Of a stretch of DNA of 64,000 nucleotides, positions 50,717 through 59,415 are shown in pieces (the stretch's first letter is position 1; the number at the start of each line of letters is the position of its first letter). Source of the stretch: Acidimicrobiales bacterium (GTDB taxonomy: Bacteria; Actinomycetota; Acidimicrobiia; Acidimicrobiales; SZUA-35). The notes beneath the pieces are model-generated. The model saw only the letters and a list, made by a program, of their open reading frames with translations, was not told the origin of the DNA and made no database searches. The stretch spans positions 62,001-126,000 of the forward strand of contig JANQPB010000012.1 in assembly GCA_028285495.1 (NCBI GenBank). The letters run 5' to 3'. The translations under genes and the position numbers were made by a program.

Positions 50717-51552
50717 GCCCCGGCCCGCAACCGGGTCGGGTGCGGATGATCGCCACCGATATCGACGGGACGATGCTCCGCAGCGACGGCTCGCTGTCGC
50801 CCCGGGTCAGGGAGGCGCTCTCGGCTGCGGCCGCGGCCGGTATCCACGTCGTGCCGGCCACCGGCCGGCCGCTCCTGATCGCAGCCGACGTCATCGAGCA
50901 GGTCGACCTCCGCGACTACTGGGTCTTCGCCAACGGGGCCGTCACCCGCCACCTCGGGCGGGACGAGCTGGTCCGCGGCTTCTGGATGGATCATGAGGTC
51001 ACGCGCGACCTGCTCGGCGTCCTCCGTCAGCGCCTGCCGCAGGCCGGGTTCGCGCTGGAGCTCGAGGACACCGTGGCCTTCGAGCACGGCTTCGAGCACG
51101 TCGTGCCGGTCGTGCCGGACCAGGAACCGGTCGACGACGTGCTCGAAGCGTTCGACGAGTCGGTGACCCGGTGGCAGAAGGTCCAGAAGATCCTGGTCTA
51201 CGACCTCACGCTCGACATCGACGAGCTGTTCGCCCGGGTCGGTGCGGCCGTCGGCAAGCGGGCCGCACCGAGCTACTCGGGCCTGGCCTTCGTCGAGCTG
51301 GCGGCTGGGCTGGTGACCAAGGCGACGGCGCTCGAGCTGCTGGCCCGGGACCTGTCGATCGATCCGTCCGAGGTGGCCAGCTTCGGTGACAACCACAACG
51401 ACCTGGCCATGCTCCGCTGGGCCGGTCGGGGCTACGCGATGGCCAACGCGACCGACGACGCCAAGGCTGCGGCCGACGAGGTGATCGGGGCGAACGACGT
51501 CGACGGCCTGGCGATCAAGATCGAGGAGCTGATCGAGCGCTCCACGGGCTGA
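50713..51552 (+). CDS. Cof-type HAD hydrolase
   Basis: A 279-residue HAD phosphatase of the Cof/IIB group: motif I ATDIDGTMLRSDGSLS, motif II VPATGRPL, motif III Lys (TKATALELL) and motif IV SFGDNHNDLAMLRWAG. These enzymes remove phosphate from sugar phosphates, nucleotides or flavin precursors. It overlaps the decarboxylase gene by 4 bp. Confidence 0.88.
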   Translation: MSPGPQPGRVRMIATDIDGTMLRSDGSLSPRVREALSAAAAAGIHVVPATGRPLLIAADVIEQVDLRDYWVFANGAVTRHLGRDELVRGFWMDHEVTRDLLGVLRQRLPQAGFALELEDTVAFEHGFEHVVPVVPDQEPVDDVLEAFDESVTRWQKVQKILVYDLTLDIDELFARVGAAVGKRAAPSYSGLAFVELAAGLVTKATALELLARDLSIDPSEVASFGDNHNDLAMLRWAGRGYAMANATDDAKAAADEVIGANDVDGLAIKIEELIERSTG

Positions 51553-51577
51553 GCGCCGGTCCGGCCACCGCCCGCGC

Positions 51578-52354
51578 TCAGCCGTCCTGGCGAGCCAGCG
51601 CTCGACCGATGGCGGTGATGCCGGCGACGCCCCGAACGAGGCCCCGGTGCGAGGCCACCACCTCGATCGTGACCGCCGCCCCCTCGATGCAGCTCCGCCA
51701 GTCCACGATGCCGTCCGACCGGGAGTAGATCGACACGAAGTCGATCCCGGCCGGGAACGTCGCCGACCGGTCGAGGTCGACGGCCAGCTCGCGGTCGGGG
51801 TGGACCTCGCCGAAGGCGCCGGCCCGCCAGCCCCGGTCGAGCAGGCTGACCGGGAACTTGACCACGGCGATCTCGGGGTACTTGACCAGCAGCGGGGAGC
51901 CGACGGCGATCACCTGGGCCACGGCCGCCGGCTGGCGGACGGCGAGGACCCGGGCGAACTGTCCACCGCGGCTGTGGCCGACCAAGGTGACCGGCCCGAG
52001 CGTCTCGTACATGCGCTCGAGGTCGGACGCCGCGGCGTCGACCCCGATGTAGGCCGGACCCGAGTTGCGGCCGACCGAGGCGGTCTCGACCATCCAGCCG
52101 GCGGCGGCGAGGACGTGGGCGACCGAGCTGACGCTGTGGCGGCCGGCGAGGAAGCCCGGGATGAGCAGGAGTGGCCGACCCCGGCCGGCGGGGATGCCGT
52201 GGCCGGTCCACAGGGCCGACCGGCGGAGGCTCCGATGCTCGAACGGGGTGCGGACCTCGAGGTGGAGGGGTCGCCCGAACCACCCGACCGGTCCGGTCCG
52301 GGGTGGGGGAGTGCGGCCGGCGTCGCCCGGTCTCGTTCGCTGATCGTGCGTCAT
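51578..52354 (-). CDS. Alpha/beta hydrolase
   Basis: About 258 residues with an alpha/beta-hydrolase core. LLLIPGFLAG carries the oxyanion-loop region, VTLVGHSRGGQFARVLA has the nucleophile Ser, and a late Asp (YSRSDGIVDW) and His (VVASHRGL) could complete the triad. Such sequences include lipases and esterases. The start is uncertain: ATG 52354 is given, ATG 52381 is possible, and neither has a ribosome site. Confidence 0.82.
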   Translation of the reverse strand: MTHDQRTRPGDAGRTPPPRTGPVGWFGRPLHLEVRTPFEHRSLRRSALWTGHGIPAGRGRPLLLIPGFLAGRHSVSSVAHVLAAAGWMVETASVGRNSGPAYIGVDAAASDLERMYETLGPVTLVGHSRGGQFARVLAVRQPAAVAQVIAVGSPLLVKYPEIAVVKFPVSLLDRGWRAGAFGEVHPDRELAVDLDRSATFPAGIDFVSIYSRSDGIVDWRSCIEGAAVTIEVVASHRGLVRGVAGITAIGRALARQDG

Positions 52355-52507
52355 CGTGTTGCTGGCGGCTGCCCCGGTCATGGTAACCGGTCGTGCTCGG
52401 ATGGTCCGAGTCCGCCGTCCCGGCCCGGCGGACACGGTCGACCCCAGACGACAGCGGTCGGCCGGGGAACGGGTGCCCGAGCGGGTCCGGGCCAGTAGCT
52501 TCGTCGG

Positions 52508-53173
52508 ATGGCCGAGCTGCGCTTCTTCTTCGGGACGATGGGGTCGGGGAAGTCGACCCAGGCCCTGCAGATCCACCACAACCTCACCAAGAGCGGGCTC
52601 TCGTGCCTGCTGATCACCCAGCTCGATCGCCGGGATGGGGTGGTCTCGAGCAGGCTCGGCGTGTCGGCCGAGGCGACGGTCATCGATGCCACGGTCGACC
52701 TCCACCGGCTGGTGGCCCAGGCCCACGCAGAGCGAAGCGGCGGCATCCACGCCGTCATCTGCGACGAGGCCCAGTTCTACCACCCGGGTCAGATCGATCA
52801 ACTGGCCCGCCTGGTCGACGAGCTCGACATCGAGGTCTACGCCTTCGGACTGCTGACCTCGTTCCAGGGGCGGCTCTTCCCCGGGAGCCAGCGACTGCTC
52901 GAGGTGGCCGACGAGCGGTCGCAGATCCAGGTCGAGGCCCGCTGCTGGTGCGGGGCCAGGGCCACCCACAACGCCAGGCTGGTCAACGGGGTCCAGGTGT
53001 ACGAGGGCGACCTGAAGGTGATCGGCGACACCGGTGCGGCGGCCACGGCCGAGCCACGTCGGGTGACCTATGACCTCCGGTGCCGGCGGCACTGGCTGGC
53101 CGGCAAGCAGGAATCGGCCCAGGACTCGCTGTTCATCGGTCTCGGCGAGGCGGTGGAGACGCCGGCCGGCTGA
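52508..53173 (+). CDS. tdk: Thymidine kinase
   Basis: A 221-residue type II thymidine kinase. The P-loop GTMGSGKST (about 9-17) and Walker B-like VICDEAQFYH with the catalytic Glu are clear. The zinc Cys region reads ARCWCGARATHNARL; the second pair appears as DLRCRRHW, so one zinc position may be His. It phosphorylates deoxythymidine with ATP for salvage. It is transcribed alone. Confidence 0.93.
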   Translation: MAELRFFFGTMGSGKSTQALQIHHNLTKSGLSCLLITQLDRRDGVVSSRLGVSAEATVIDATVDLHRLVAQAHAERSGGIHAVICDEAQFYHPGQIDQLARLVDELDIEVYAFGLLTSFQGRLFPGSQRLLEVADERSQIQVEARCWCGARATHNARLVNGVQVYEGDLKVIGDTGAAATAEPRRVTYDLRCRRHWLAGKQESAQDSLFIGLGEAVETPAG

Positions 53174-53347
53174 CCGCCAACCAACCTATCGTAGCAACGA
53201 GATCTGCCACTTCCTCAGGGTCCGAGGACTCATTGCTGCATCGTCAAGTTTCTGTGGTCAGCTTGCCAACGGTTGACTACACTTCAACACGGTCTGACAT
53301 CACGCCGCTGTCATTCTCTCCATTCGCACACGAGGCGGAGCGCCCCC

Positions 53348-53797
53348 ATGGACATCCCTCAACTGGTAATCGGCCTGATTATCGGCATCGCGATCGGGCT
53401 GATCCTCCTGAGGATCCTCGACCGGCGGCATCAGAAGGTGGTCAAGAAGCTCGTCGAGAGCCGCAGGAAGATCGAGCGGCAGCGAACGCAGGCCGTCAAC
53501 GACCTGTTCGCCCTCCGGGCCGAGATCGAGGAAGGCACGTACCAGCCGCCGGCCGACCCGGTCCCGGCGGTCACCGGTGCCGAGCCCGATCCTCGCCTGG
53601 TGGCCGAGCTGGCCAACCTGCGGAGCCTGATCGCCCGGGCCGACGGCGCCCTCACGGCCGCTCGTCGCCGTCGCGACGAGAACGAGGCCGAGATCGCCCG
53701 CCTGCGGGCCATCGTCGAGGAGCGGAACGGCGAGAACGTGATCAATCTGCGCCCCCAGGACCGCCCGGACGGTAGCCGCACCAACCTGGCTCTCTGA
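53348..53797 (+). CDS. Small membrane-anchored coiled-coil protein
   Basis: A 149-residue protein of unknown family. An N-terminal membrane helix (LVIGLIIGIAIGLILLRIL) is followed by a basic helix and two coiled-coil stretches (about 28-62 and 80-130). The 174-bp region before it is AT-richer than its neighbours and includes TTGACT at 53273, a possible -35 box without a clear -10. A GAGGCGGAG site precedes ATG 53348. Confidence 0.7.
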   Translation: MDIPQLVIGLIIGIAIGLILLRILDRRHQKVVKKLVESRRKIERQRTQAVNDLFALRAEIEEGTYQPPADPVPAVTGAEPDPRLVAELANLRSLIARADGALTAARRRRDENEAEIARLRAIVEERNGENVINLRPQDRPDGSRTNLAL

Positions 53798-53943
53798 GCG
53801 GGTCGACGGGGTCGAGAGCCCCGCAGATCCTGGGTCGGCGGACCGGCGGCCGCAACCCATCGATGGCGACGACGATCGCCACCCCTACCATGTCCTGCAG
53901 CCCCAGCGGGGGCCTCATGCCGGTTGCAGAGCAAGGGGAGTAG

Positions 53944-54720
53944 ATGACCACGTCAGTCGCGGTGCTGAACCAGAAGGGTGGGGTCGGCAAGACCACGGTG
54001 ACCCTCGGCCTCGCCTCGGCCGCCTGGGCCGCCGGCCTGAAGACGCTGGTCGTCGACATCGACGCCCAGGCCAACGCCACCTGGGCGCTCGGCGTCGACC
54101 CGTCGCTGTCGAACCTCGGCACCGGCGACGCCATCAAGGCCAATCGGGACGGCGTGGCCGGCTCGATGATCGTCCGCTCCGGTTGGGGTGAGGACATCTG
54201 GCTCCTGCCGGCCTGCGGCGACCTGACCGAGCGGGAGGCCGACACCCGGCGCGAGAACAGCGTCGGACGCCTGGCCCGGGCCCTGAAGGGCGTCACCGGC
54301 GACTATGACCTCGTGCTGATCGACTGCGCCCCCTCGCTCGGCCTCAACACCTCCAACGGCCTGGCCGCCGCCTCGGCCGCCCTCCTGGTCGTCGAGCCGA
54401 CCGCCTTCGGCCTCCGCGGCGTCGAGCCGGTCCTCGACCTCATCGAGGACGTGTGGAGCAACCACAACCGCGACCTCGACCTGGCCGGCGTGATCCTGAA
54501 CCGGGTCCCGGCCGTGTCGGCCGATGCCCAGGATCGGATCGCCGAGCTCGGCAAGATCGTCTCGACCAAGTCGGTGTGGAAGCCGGCGATCCCCCAGCGG
54601 GTGATCGTCAACACCGCCCACCACGAGCGGGCCCCGCTGCATGCGTTCGGGAGCCAGTCCCGCGAGCTGACCGAGATCTTCGACGCCCTGCTGCGACGTC
54701 TGCGGCGCTCCGTCGGCTAG
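53944..54720 (+). CDS. ParA/MinD-family ATPase without a visible ParB
   Basis: A 258-residue P-loop ATPase. The deviant Walker A KGGVGKTT (about 11-18), VDIDAQANAT and DLVLIDCAPSLGL are those of ParA/Soj proteins. No parB or centromere-like iteron is seen nearby, and the gene is unlikely to be the chromosomal soj, which is normally next to parB. It may position another cargo. The ribosome site AAGGGGAG precedes ATG 53944. Confidence 0.85.
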   Translation: MTTSVAVLNQKGGVGKTTVTLGLASAAWAAGLKTLVVDIDAQANATWALGVDPSLSNLGTGDAIKANRDGVAGSMIVRSGWGEDIWLLPACGDLTEREADTRRENSVGRLARALKGVTGDYDLVLIDCAPSLGLNTSNGLAAASAALLVVEPTAFGLRGVEPVLDLIEDVWSNHNRDLDLAGVILNRVPAVSADAQDRIAELGKIVSTKSVWKPAIPQRVIVNTAHHERAPLHAFGSQSRELTEIFDALLRRLRRSVG

Positions 54721-54841
54721 TTCGGGCGCCCGATCGGGATCGTCGGGCCGCTCCACCGGGTGAGGCGACGGTCGGCACCAGTTCGACGACAATCCGGCCC
54801 GTGCGCCGCTTCGGTCCGTTTTCCGGCCATCCTTGGTGGCC

Positions 54842-56188
54842 GTGCATGTCGTCATCATCGGAGCCGGTGAGGTCGGTGGCTACCTGGCCGAGCGGCTGAG
54901 CGCCGAGGGCCTCGACGTCGTCGTCATCGAGACCGACCCGGTCAGGGCCGCAGCGGTCGGCAACGACCTCGACGTGCAGGTCATCAACGGCAGCGGATCG
55001 AGCCCCGACATCCTCATCGAGGCCGGGATCACCCGGGCCGGTCTGCTGGCCGCCGTCACCCAGAACGACGAGGTGAACATGATCGCCTCGCTGCTGGCCA
55101 AGCAGCACGGCGTCGAGACCACCGTCGTCCGGGTCGAGACCGAGGGCATGCGAGGCCGCAACGCAGCCGAGCTGCTTCGGGCGGTCGGGGCCGACGTCGT
55201 CGTCGACCCCGACGCCGAGACCGCAGACGAGATCCTCGAGCTGGTCCACGCGACCGGGGCCGACGAGGTCTACCCGATGGCCGACGGCGAGCTGGTCGTC
55301 ATCGGGGCCGTCGTCTCGGACGACGCCCCGCTGGCCCGCCGCACCCTCGGCGAGATCGGCGAGTCGCTCGGCGACGACTGGAACTTCCTGTTCGGCGCCA
55401 TCAGCCGCGACGGGGAGACGGTCATCCCCCGCGGCGACCAGATGCTGCTGCCCGGCGACCACGTCCGGGTGGTGTGCCGGGCCTCGGCCAAGCAGGAGCT
55501 GCTGGCCATGCTCGGCGTCTCGGGCCACCGGGCCCGTCGAGTCATGGTGCTCGGCGGCGGCGCCGTCGGGTCCCGGGTGGCCGGGAGGCTGCAGGACGAG
55601 GGGGTCGAGGTCGTCCTGGTCGAGCGGGACGGGGCCACCGCCGCCGCCCTGGCCGACGAGTACCAGCGGGTGCTGGTGGTCCAGGGCGACGTGACCGACA
55701 CCGAGCTGTTGCTGGAGGAGTCGGTGGGCCAGATGGACGCCGTCGTCGCCGCCACCGGCGAGGACTCGGCCAACGTGCTGGCCTGTGCGTTCGCCATCGC
55801 CGAGGGCGCGGGGTTCACGGTCGCCGTGTTGCACCGCCTGGCGCTGTTGCCACTGGTCCGGCGGTTCGGGATCGACGCCGCCCTGAGCCCGAGGACGGCA
55901 TCGACCAACGCCGTGCTCCGTGCCGTCCGGCGCGACACGACGGCCGTGGCCACGTTCCTCGAGGAGGACTCCGAGGTCGACGAGTGGGAGATCGCCCCCG
56001 GCAGCCGGGCCGACGGTTCGCTGGTCGCCGACCTGCCGCTGCCGAAGGACATCCTCATCGGGGCCATGGTCCGCTCCGGCGAGGAGGCCCAGATCGTCCG
56101 GGGCTGGACCGAGCTGCGGGCCGGCGACCACGTCGTGGTCTTCGGCCGGCCCAACACGCTCAACGTCGTCAAGTCGGTCTTCGTCTGA
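54842..56188 (+). CDS. trkA: Trk potassium uptake regulator TrkA
   Basis: A 448-residue peripheral membrane protein with two RCK domains: NAD-binding VVIIGAGEVGGYLAERL at the N-terminus and MVLGGGAVGSRVAGRL at about 237, each followed by a TrkA-C domain. It gates the TrkH channel encoded just downstream. The start could be TTG 54833, GTG 54836 or GTG 54842; I prefer 54842 because it places HVVIIGAG at the very N-terminus as in relatives. Confidence 0.93.
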   Translation: MHVVIIGAGEVGGYLAERLSAEGLDVVVIETDPVRAAAVGNDLDVQVINGSGSSPDILIEAGITRAGLLAAVTQNDEVNMIASLLAKQHGVETTVVRVETEGMRGRNAAELLRAVGADVVVDPDAETADEILELVHATGADEVYPMADGELVVIGAVVSDDAPLARRTLGEIGESLGDDWNFLFGAISRDGETVIPRGDQMLLPGDHVRVVCRASAKQELLAMLGVSGHRARRVMVLGGGAVGSRVAGRLQDEGVEVVLVERDGATAAALADEYQRVLVVQGDVTDTELLLEESVGQMDAVVAATGEDSANVLACAFAIAEGAGFTVAVLHRLALLPLVRRFGIDAALSPRTASTNAVLRAVRRDTTAVATFLEEDSEVDEWEIAPGSRADGSLVADLPLPKDILIGAMVRSGEEAQIVRGWTELRAGDHVVVFGRPNTLNVVKSVFV

Positions 56189-56245
56189 TGCTGACCGGCG
56201 TGCGGGTCGGCTGATGGGCGAGCGCCAATGACCGACAGCCGATGA
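56188..56245 (+). other. Ladder of three mini-ORFs between trkA and trkH
   Basis: ATG 56188 overlaps the trkA stop and gives an 8-codon ORF ending at 56214. ATG 56214 overlaps it and gives MGERQ. ATG 56228 gives MTDSR, whose TGA overlaps the trkH ATG at 56242. Each junction is TGATG or ATGA. This could carry reinitiating ribosomes to trkH; expression is not shown. Confidence 0.45.
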
Positions 56246-57744
56246 CCGAGCGCAACGCCCGGGCCAGCCTGCTCCTGCACACCGTCGGGCTGACCCTCGC
56301 GTTCTGCGGGGTGGCCATGGTGGCGTCGGCTGTCGTCGAGCTGCTGAGCGGCGACACCGACGACTGGCTCCCGCTGACGGTGACCGGGCTCATCGTGGTC
56401 AGCGTCGGCTACACGCTGCGGACCTCGACGTCGGTCCCGAAGGCGATCCCGCTGCTCGACGTGTTCGCCACCGTCGCCGCGTCCTGGGTCGTGATCTCGC
56501 TCGTCGGCACCCTGCCCTACCTGCTGACCGGCACCCTCACCGGCCTCGACCTGGCCCTGTTCGAGTCGGTCTCCGGCTTCACCACCACCGGGGCCACCGT
56601 CATCGGCGCCGGCCCCGACCCGGCCCGCTACGACGCCTCCGACGGGATCCTGTTCTGGCGGGCGATCACCCAGTGGATGGGCGGGATGGGCGTGATCGCC
56701 CTCGTCGTCGCGGTGTTGCCGTCGATCGGCGGGCGGGGGATGGGCATGATGGCGGCCGAGGCCCCCGGCCCGACCGGCGAGCGCCTCACCCCCCGGGTCC
56801 GGTCGACGGCGAGGCGGCTGTGGGGCGTCTACCTCGGCTTCACCGTCGTGGTCATGGTCACCTACCTGCTGCTCGGCATGAACCTGTTCGAGGCCGTGAC
56901 CCACGCCTTCACCACCGTGTCGACCGGTGGGTTCTCGCCGAACACGGCGTCGATCGCCCACTACGACAGCGCGATGCTCGAGTGGCTGCTGGTGCTGTTC
57001 ATGTTCCTGGCCGGCACGAGCTTCCCGATGCTGTACCGGGTGCTTCGGGGACGGCCCGGCCCGCTGCTGCGCTCGGTCGAGTTCCGGACCTACGCCGCCG
57101 TCGTCGGCCTCGCCGTGCTCCTCATCTTCTTCACCGCCGACGCCGGGCCGCGCAACCTGGAGGCCCTCCGCCAGGCCGCGTTCATGGTGGTGTCGATCAT
57201 GTCGACCACCGGCTACGCCAACACGGACTTCACCCTCTGGGCCGACGCGGCCAAGGGCATCCTGCTGATCCTGATGCCGCTCGGGGCCATGTCGGGCTCG
57301 ACGGCCGGCGGGATCAAGATGATCCGCCTCGTCGCGGTGGCCAGCTTCGCCCACCGGGCGTCGCTCGGGCAGCTCCACAGCCGCCTCGTCCGCCCGATCC
57401 GGATCGGGCCGACGATCCTCGACGATCGGGTGGCCAACCAGATCGTCGGCCTGGTCATCCTCGCCCTCGCCGCCTTCGGGGCCGGCAGCCTGCTGATCGT
57501 GTTGACCGGGGCCGACCTGGTCACCGCGTTCTCGGCGTCGGCCACCAGTTTCGGCAACGTCGGCCCCGGCCTCGGTGAGGTCAGCGCCGACTTCCTGGCC
57601 ATCCCCGCCTTCGGACGGATGGTGTCGGTCGTTCTCATGGTGCTCGGACGGCTCGAGATCTACCCGATCCTGTTGGCCCTGGTGAAGCTGCCGATCCCCC
57701 GGGCCCGGCCGATGCTGGCCCGGATGACCCGGACCGACTCCTAG
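56242..57744 (+). CDS. trkH: Trk potassium channel subunit TrkH
   Basis: A 500-residue membrane protein with four pore repeats. Pore-loop glycines are seen in SGFTTTGATV, VSTGGFSPN, STTGYANTD and SFGNVGPGLG, and the gate region is GSTAGGIKMIRL. It imports potassium with TrkA. It lies 53 bp after trkA with a chain of mini-ORFs between them. Length matches the family. Confidence 0.95.
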   Translation: MTERNARASLLLHTVGLTLAFCGVAMVASAVVELLSGDTDDWLPLTVTGLIVVSVGYTLRTSTSVPKAIPLLDVFATVAASWVVISLVGTLPYLLTGTLTGLDLALFESVSGFTTTGATVIGAGPDPARYDASDGILFWRAITQWMGGMGVIALVVAVLPSIGGRGMGMMAAEAPGPTGERLTPRVRSTARRLWGVYLGFTVVVMVTYLLLGMNLFEAVTHAFTTVSTGGFSPNTASIAHYDSAMLEWLLVLFMFLAGTSFPMLYRVLRGRPGPLLRSVEFRTYAAVVGLAVLLIFFTADAGPRNLEALRQAAFMVVSIMSTTGYANTDFTLWADAAKGILLILMPLGAMSGSTAGGIKMIRLVAVASFAHRASLGQLHSRLVRPIRIGPTILDDRVANQIVGLVILALAAFGAGSLLIVLTGADLVTAFSASATSFGNVGPGLGEVSADFLAIPAFGRMVSVVLMVLGRLEIYPILLALVKLPIPRARPMLARMTRTDS

Positions 57745-57816
57745 CCGGCCGACGTCGAAGCCGACCGTCGTGAAGCGAGCGGGCGCACCCGTCGGTGCGG
57801 CCTCTAAGGTGACGCG

Positions 57817-58602
57817 ATGCGTGAGAACACCCTGAAGACCGCCTGGGCCGCCGGCGATCCGACGATCGGGCTCTGGCTGTCGGCCGCCGATCCGGTCACG
57901 GTCGAGATGCTGGCCGGTGTCGGCTTCGACTACATCTGCCTCGACACCCAGCACGGCCTCGTCGACTACACCGACGCGGTGCCGTCGCTACAGGCCCAGA
58001 CCGGCTCGTCGGCCATCCCGATCGCCAGGGCCCCCTGGAACGAGCCGGGCAGCATCGGCAAGCTGCTCGACGCCGGGATGATGGGGATCATTATCCCGAT
58101 GGTCAACACGGTGGCCCAGGCCGAGGCCGCCGTCGCCGCCTGTCGCTACGCCCCCGCTGGCTCCCGCAGCTTCGGGCCGACCCGGGCCGCCTCGGCCCTC
58201 GGCCCCGGCTACTACGGCGACGCCAACGCCCAGATCGCCTGCATCCCGATGATCGAGACGGCGGAGGCGCTCGAGAACCTCGACGACATCGTCAAGGTCG
58301 ACGGCATCGACGCCATCTACGTCGGGCCGGCCGACCTCAGCATCAGCCTCGGTCTGCCCCCGGGTTCGGACAACGAGGCCGACTCGTTCCAGGACGCGAT
58401 CTCCCACATCCTCGCCGCCTGCACGGCCAACGGCATCGCGCCGGGCATCCACAGCGTGCCCGAGCTGGTCCAGATGCGGCTCGGGCAGGGCTTCCGGATG
58501 GTCACCGCGACCAACGACACCGGCGCCGCCGTCGCCGGGGCCAGGGCCCACCTGGCAATCGCCAGGGGCGAGGGCGCCACCGGCGACAACTCGATGTACT
58601 GA
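57817..58602 (+). CDS. HpcH/HpaI-type class II aldolase
   Basis: A 261-residue TIM-barrel aldolase: the QHG motif in CLDTQHGLVDY, IARAPWNEP with an Arg for pyruvate, IIPMVNTVAQAEAAV, PMIETAEALEN with a metal Glu and YVGPADLSIS with a metal Asp. Members cleave 2-keto-3-deoxy or 4-hydroxy-2-oxo acids to pyruvate and an aldehyde. The natural substrate is not clear. It is transcribed alone. Confidence 0.9.
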   Translation: MRENTLKTAWAAGDPTIGLWLSAADPVTVEMLAGVGFDYICLDTQHGLVDYTDAVPSLQAQTGSSAIPIARAPWNEPGSIGKLLDAGMMGIIIPMVNTVAQAEAAVAACRYAPAGSRSFGPTRAASALGPGYYGDANAQIACIPMIETAEALENLDDIVKVDGIDAIYVGPADLSISLGLPPGSDNEADSFQDAISHILAACTANGIAPGIHSVPELVQMRLGQGFRMVTATNDTGAAVAGARAHLAIARGEGATGDNSMY

Positions 58603-58630
58603 GCCCGGCCGGCGCCGGCCCGGCTGGCGG

Positions 58631-59314
58631 TCAGCCGGCGGCGGCGTCGATCGGCGGGAGGGCCCAGTCGATCGGTTCACGGCCGGCCTCGGCCAGCAGT
58701 TCGTTGATCCGGGAGAACGGTCGCGAGCCGAAGAATCCCCGGTTGGCCGACAGCGGGGACGGGTGCGGCGACTGGACGATGGCGTGGCGGGACGTGTCGA
58801 TCAGCTCACGCTTCCGTCCGGCCGCCGCCCCCCACAGCACGAACACCACCCGCTCGGGCTTGGCCGACACCGCCTTGATCACCTCGTCGGTGAAGGTCTC
58901 CCAACCGCGCTTCTGGTGCGAGCCGGCCTTTCGGGCCCGCACGGTGAGGGTGGTGTTGAGCAGCAGCACCCCCTGCGTGGCCCAGTGGGTCAGGTGGCCG
59001 TGGTCGGCCGGGGGGATGCCGAGGTCGGTCTCCAGCTCGGCGTAGATGTTGACCAGCGACGGCGGGGCCGGCACCCCGGGTCTGACGGAGAAGCAGAGCC
59101 CGTGGGCCTGGCCAGGGCCGTGGTACGGGTCCTGGCCGAGGATCAGCACCTTGACCGCGGCGTAGGGGGTGAGGTGCAGCGCGGCGAACACCTCGTCGTG
59201 GGGCGGGTAGACCTCGCTGGTCGACCGCTCGCCGTGCACGAACTCCTGGAGCTCTCGCCAGTAGGGCTTGGCGAACTCGCCCCGCAGGATCGGATTCCAG
59301 TCGGTGGTGGTCAC
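58631..59314 (-). CDS. ung: Uracil-DNA glycosylase (family 1)
   Basis: A 227-residue DNA repair enzyme. GQDPYHGPGQAHGLCFSV has the catalytic Asp water-activating loop, LLLNTTLTV the uracil-binding Asn, and HPSPLSANRGFFG the catalytic His and leucine loop. It removes uracil from DNA. GTG 59314 is the first codon in frame. Length is normal. Confidence 0.96.
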   Translation of the reverse strand: MTTTDWNPILRGEFAKPYWRELQEFVHGERSTSEVYPPHDEVFAALHLTPYAAVKVLILGQDPYHGPGQAHGLCFSVRPGVPAPPSLVNIYAELETDLGIPPADHGHLTHWATQGVLLLNTTLTVRARKAGSHQKRGWETFTDEVIKAVSAKPERVVFVLWGAAAGRKRELIDTSRHAIVQSPHPSPLSANRGFFGSRPFSRINELLAEAGREPIDWALPPIDAAAG

Positions 59315-59415
59315 GAGAGGACGAGGCTAGCCCGCAGCGGCCGCCCGCCAGGCCGAAACCGGGGGGAAACGGCCCGGGGTGGGGCCAAAGTGTCGCTCCG
59401 GGATCCTACGATCGG

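Noticed and set aside
53944..54720. Plasmid partition locus
   Set aside because: No parB, replication gene, origin or mobility gene is nearby; the surroundings are chromosomal housekeeping genes.
55270..57954. 894-codon minus-strand open frame over trkA and trkH
   Set aside because: It is a composition-driven shadow; the plus strand has two complete Trk proteins with RCK and pore motifs.
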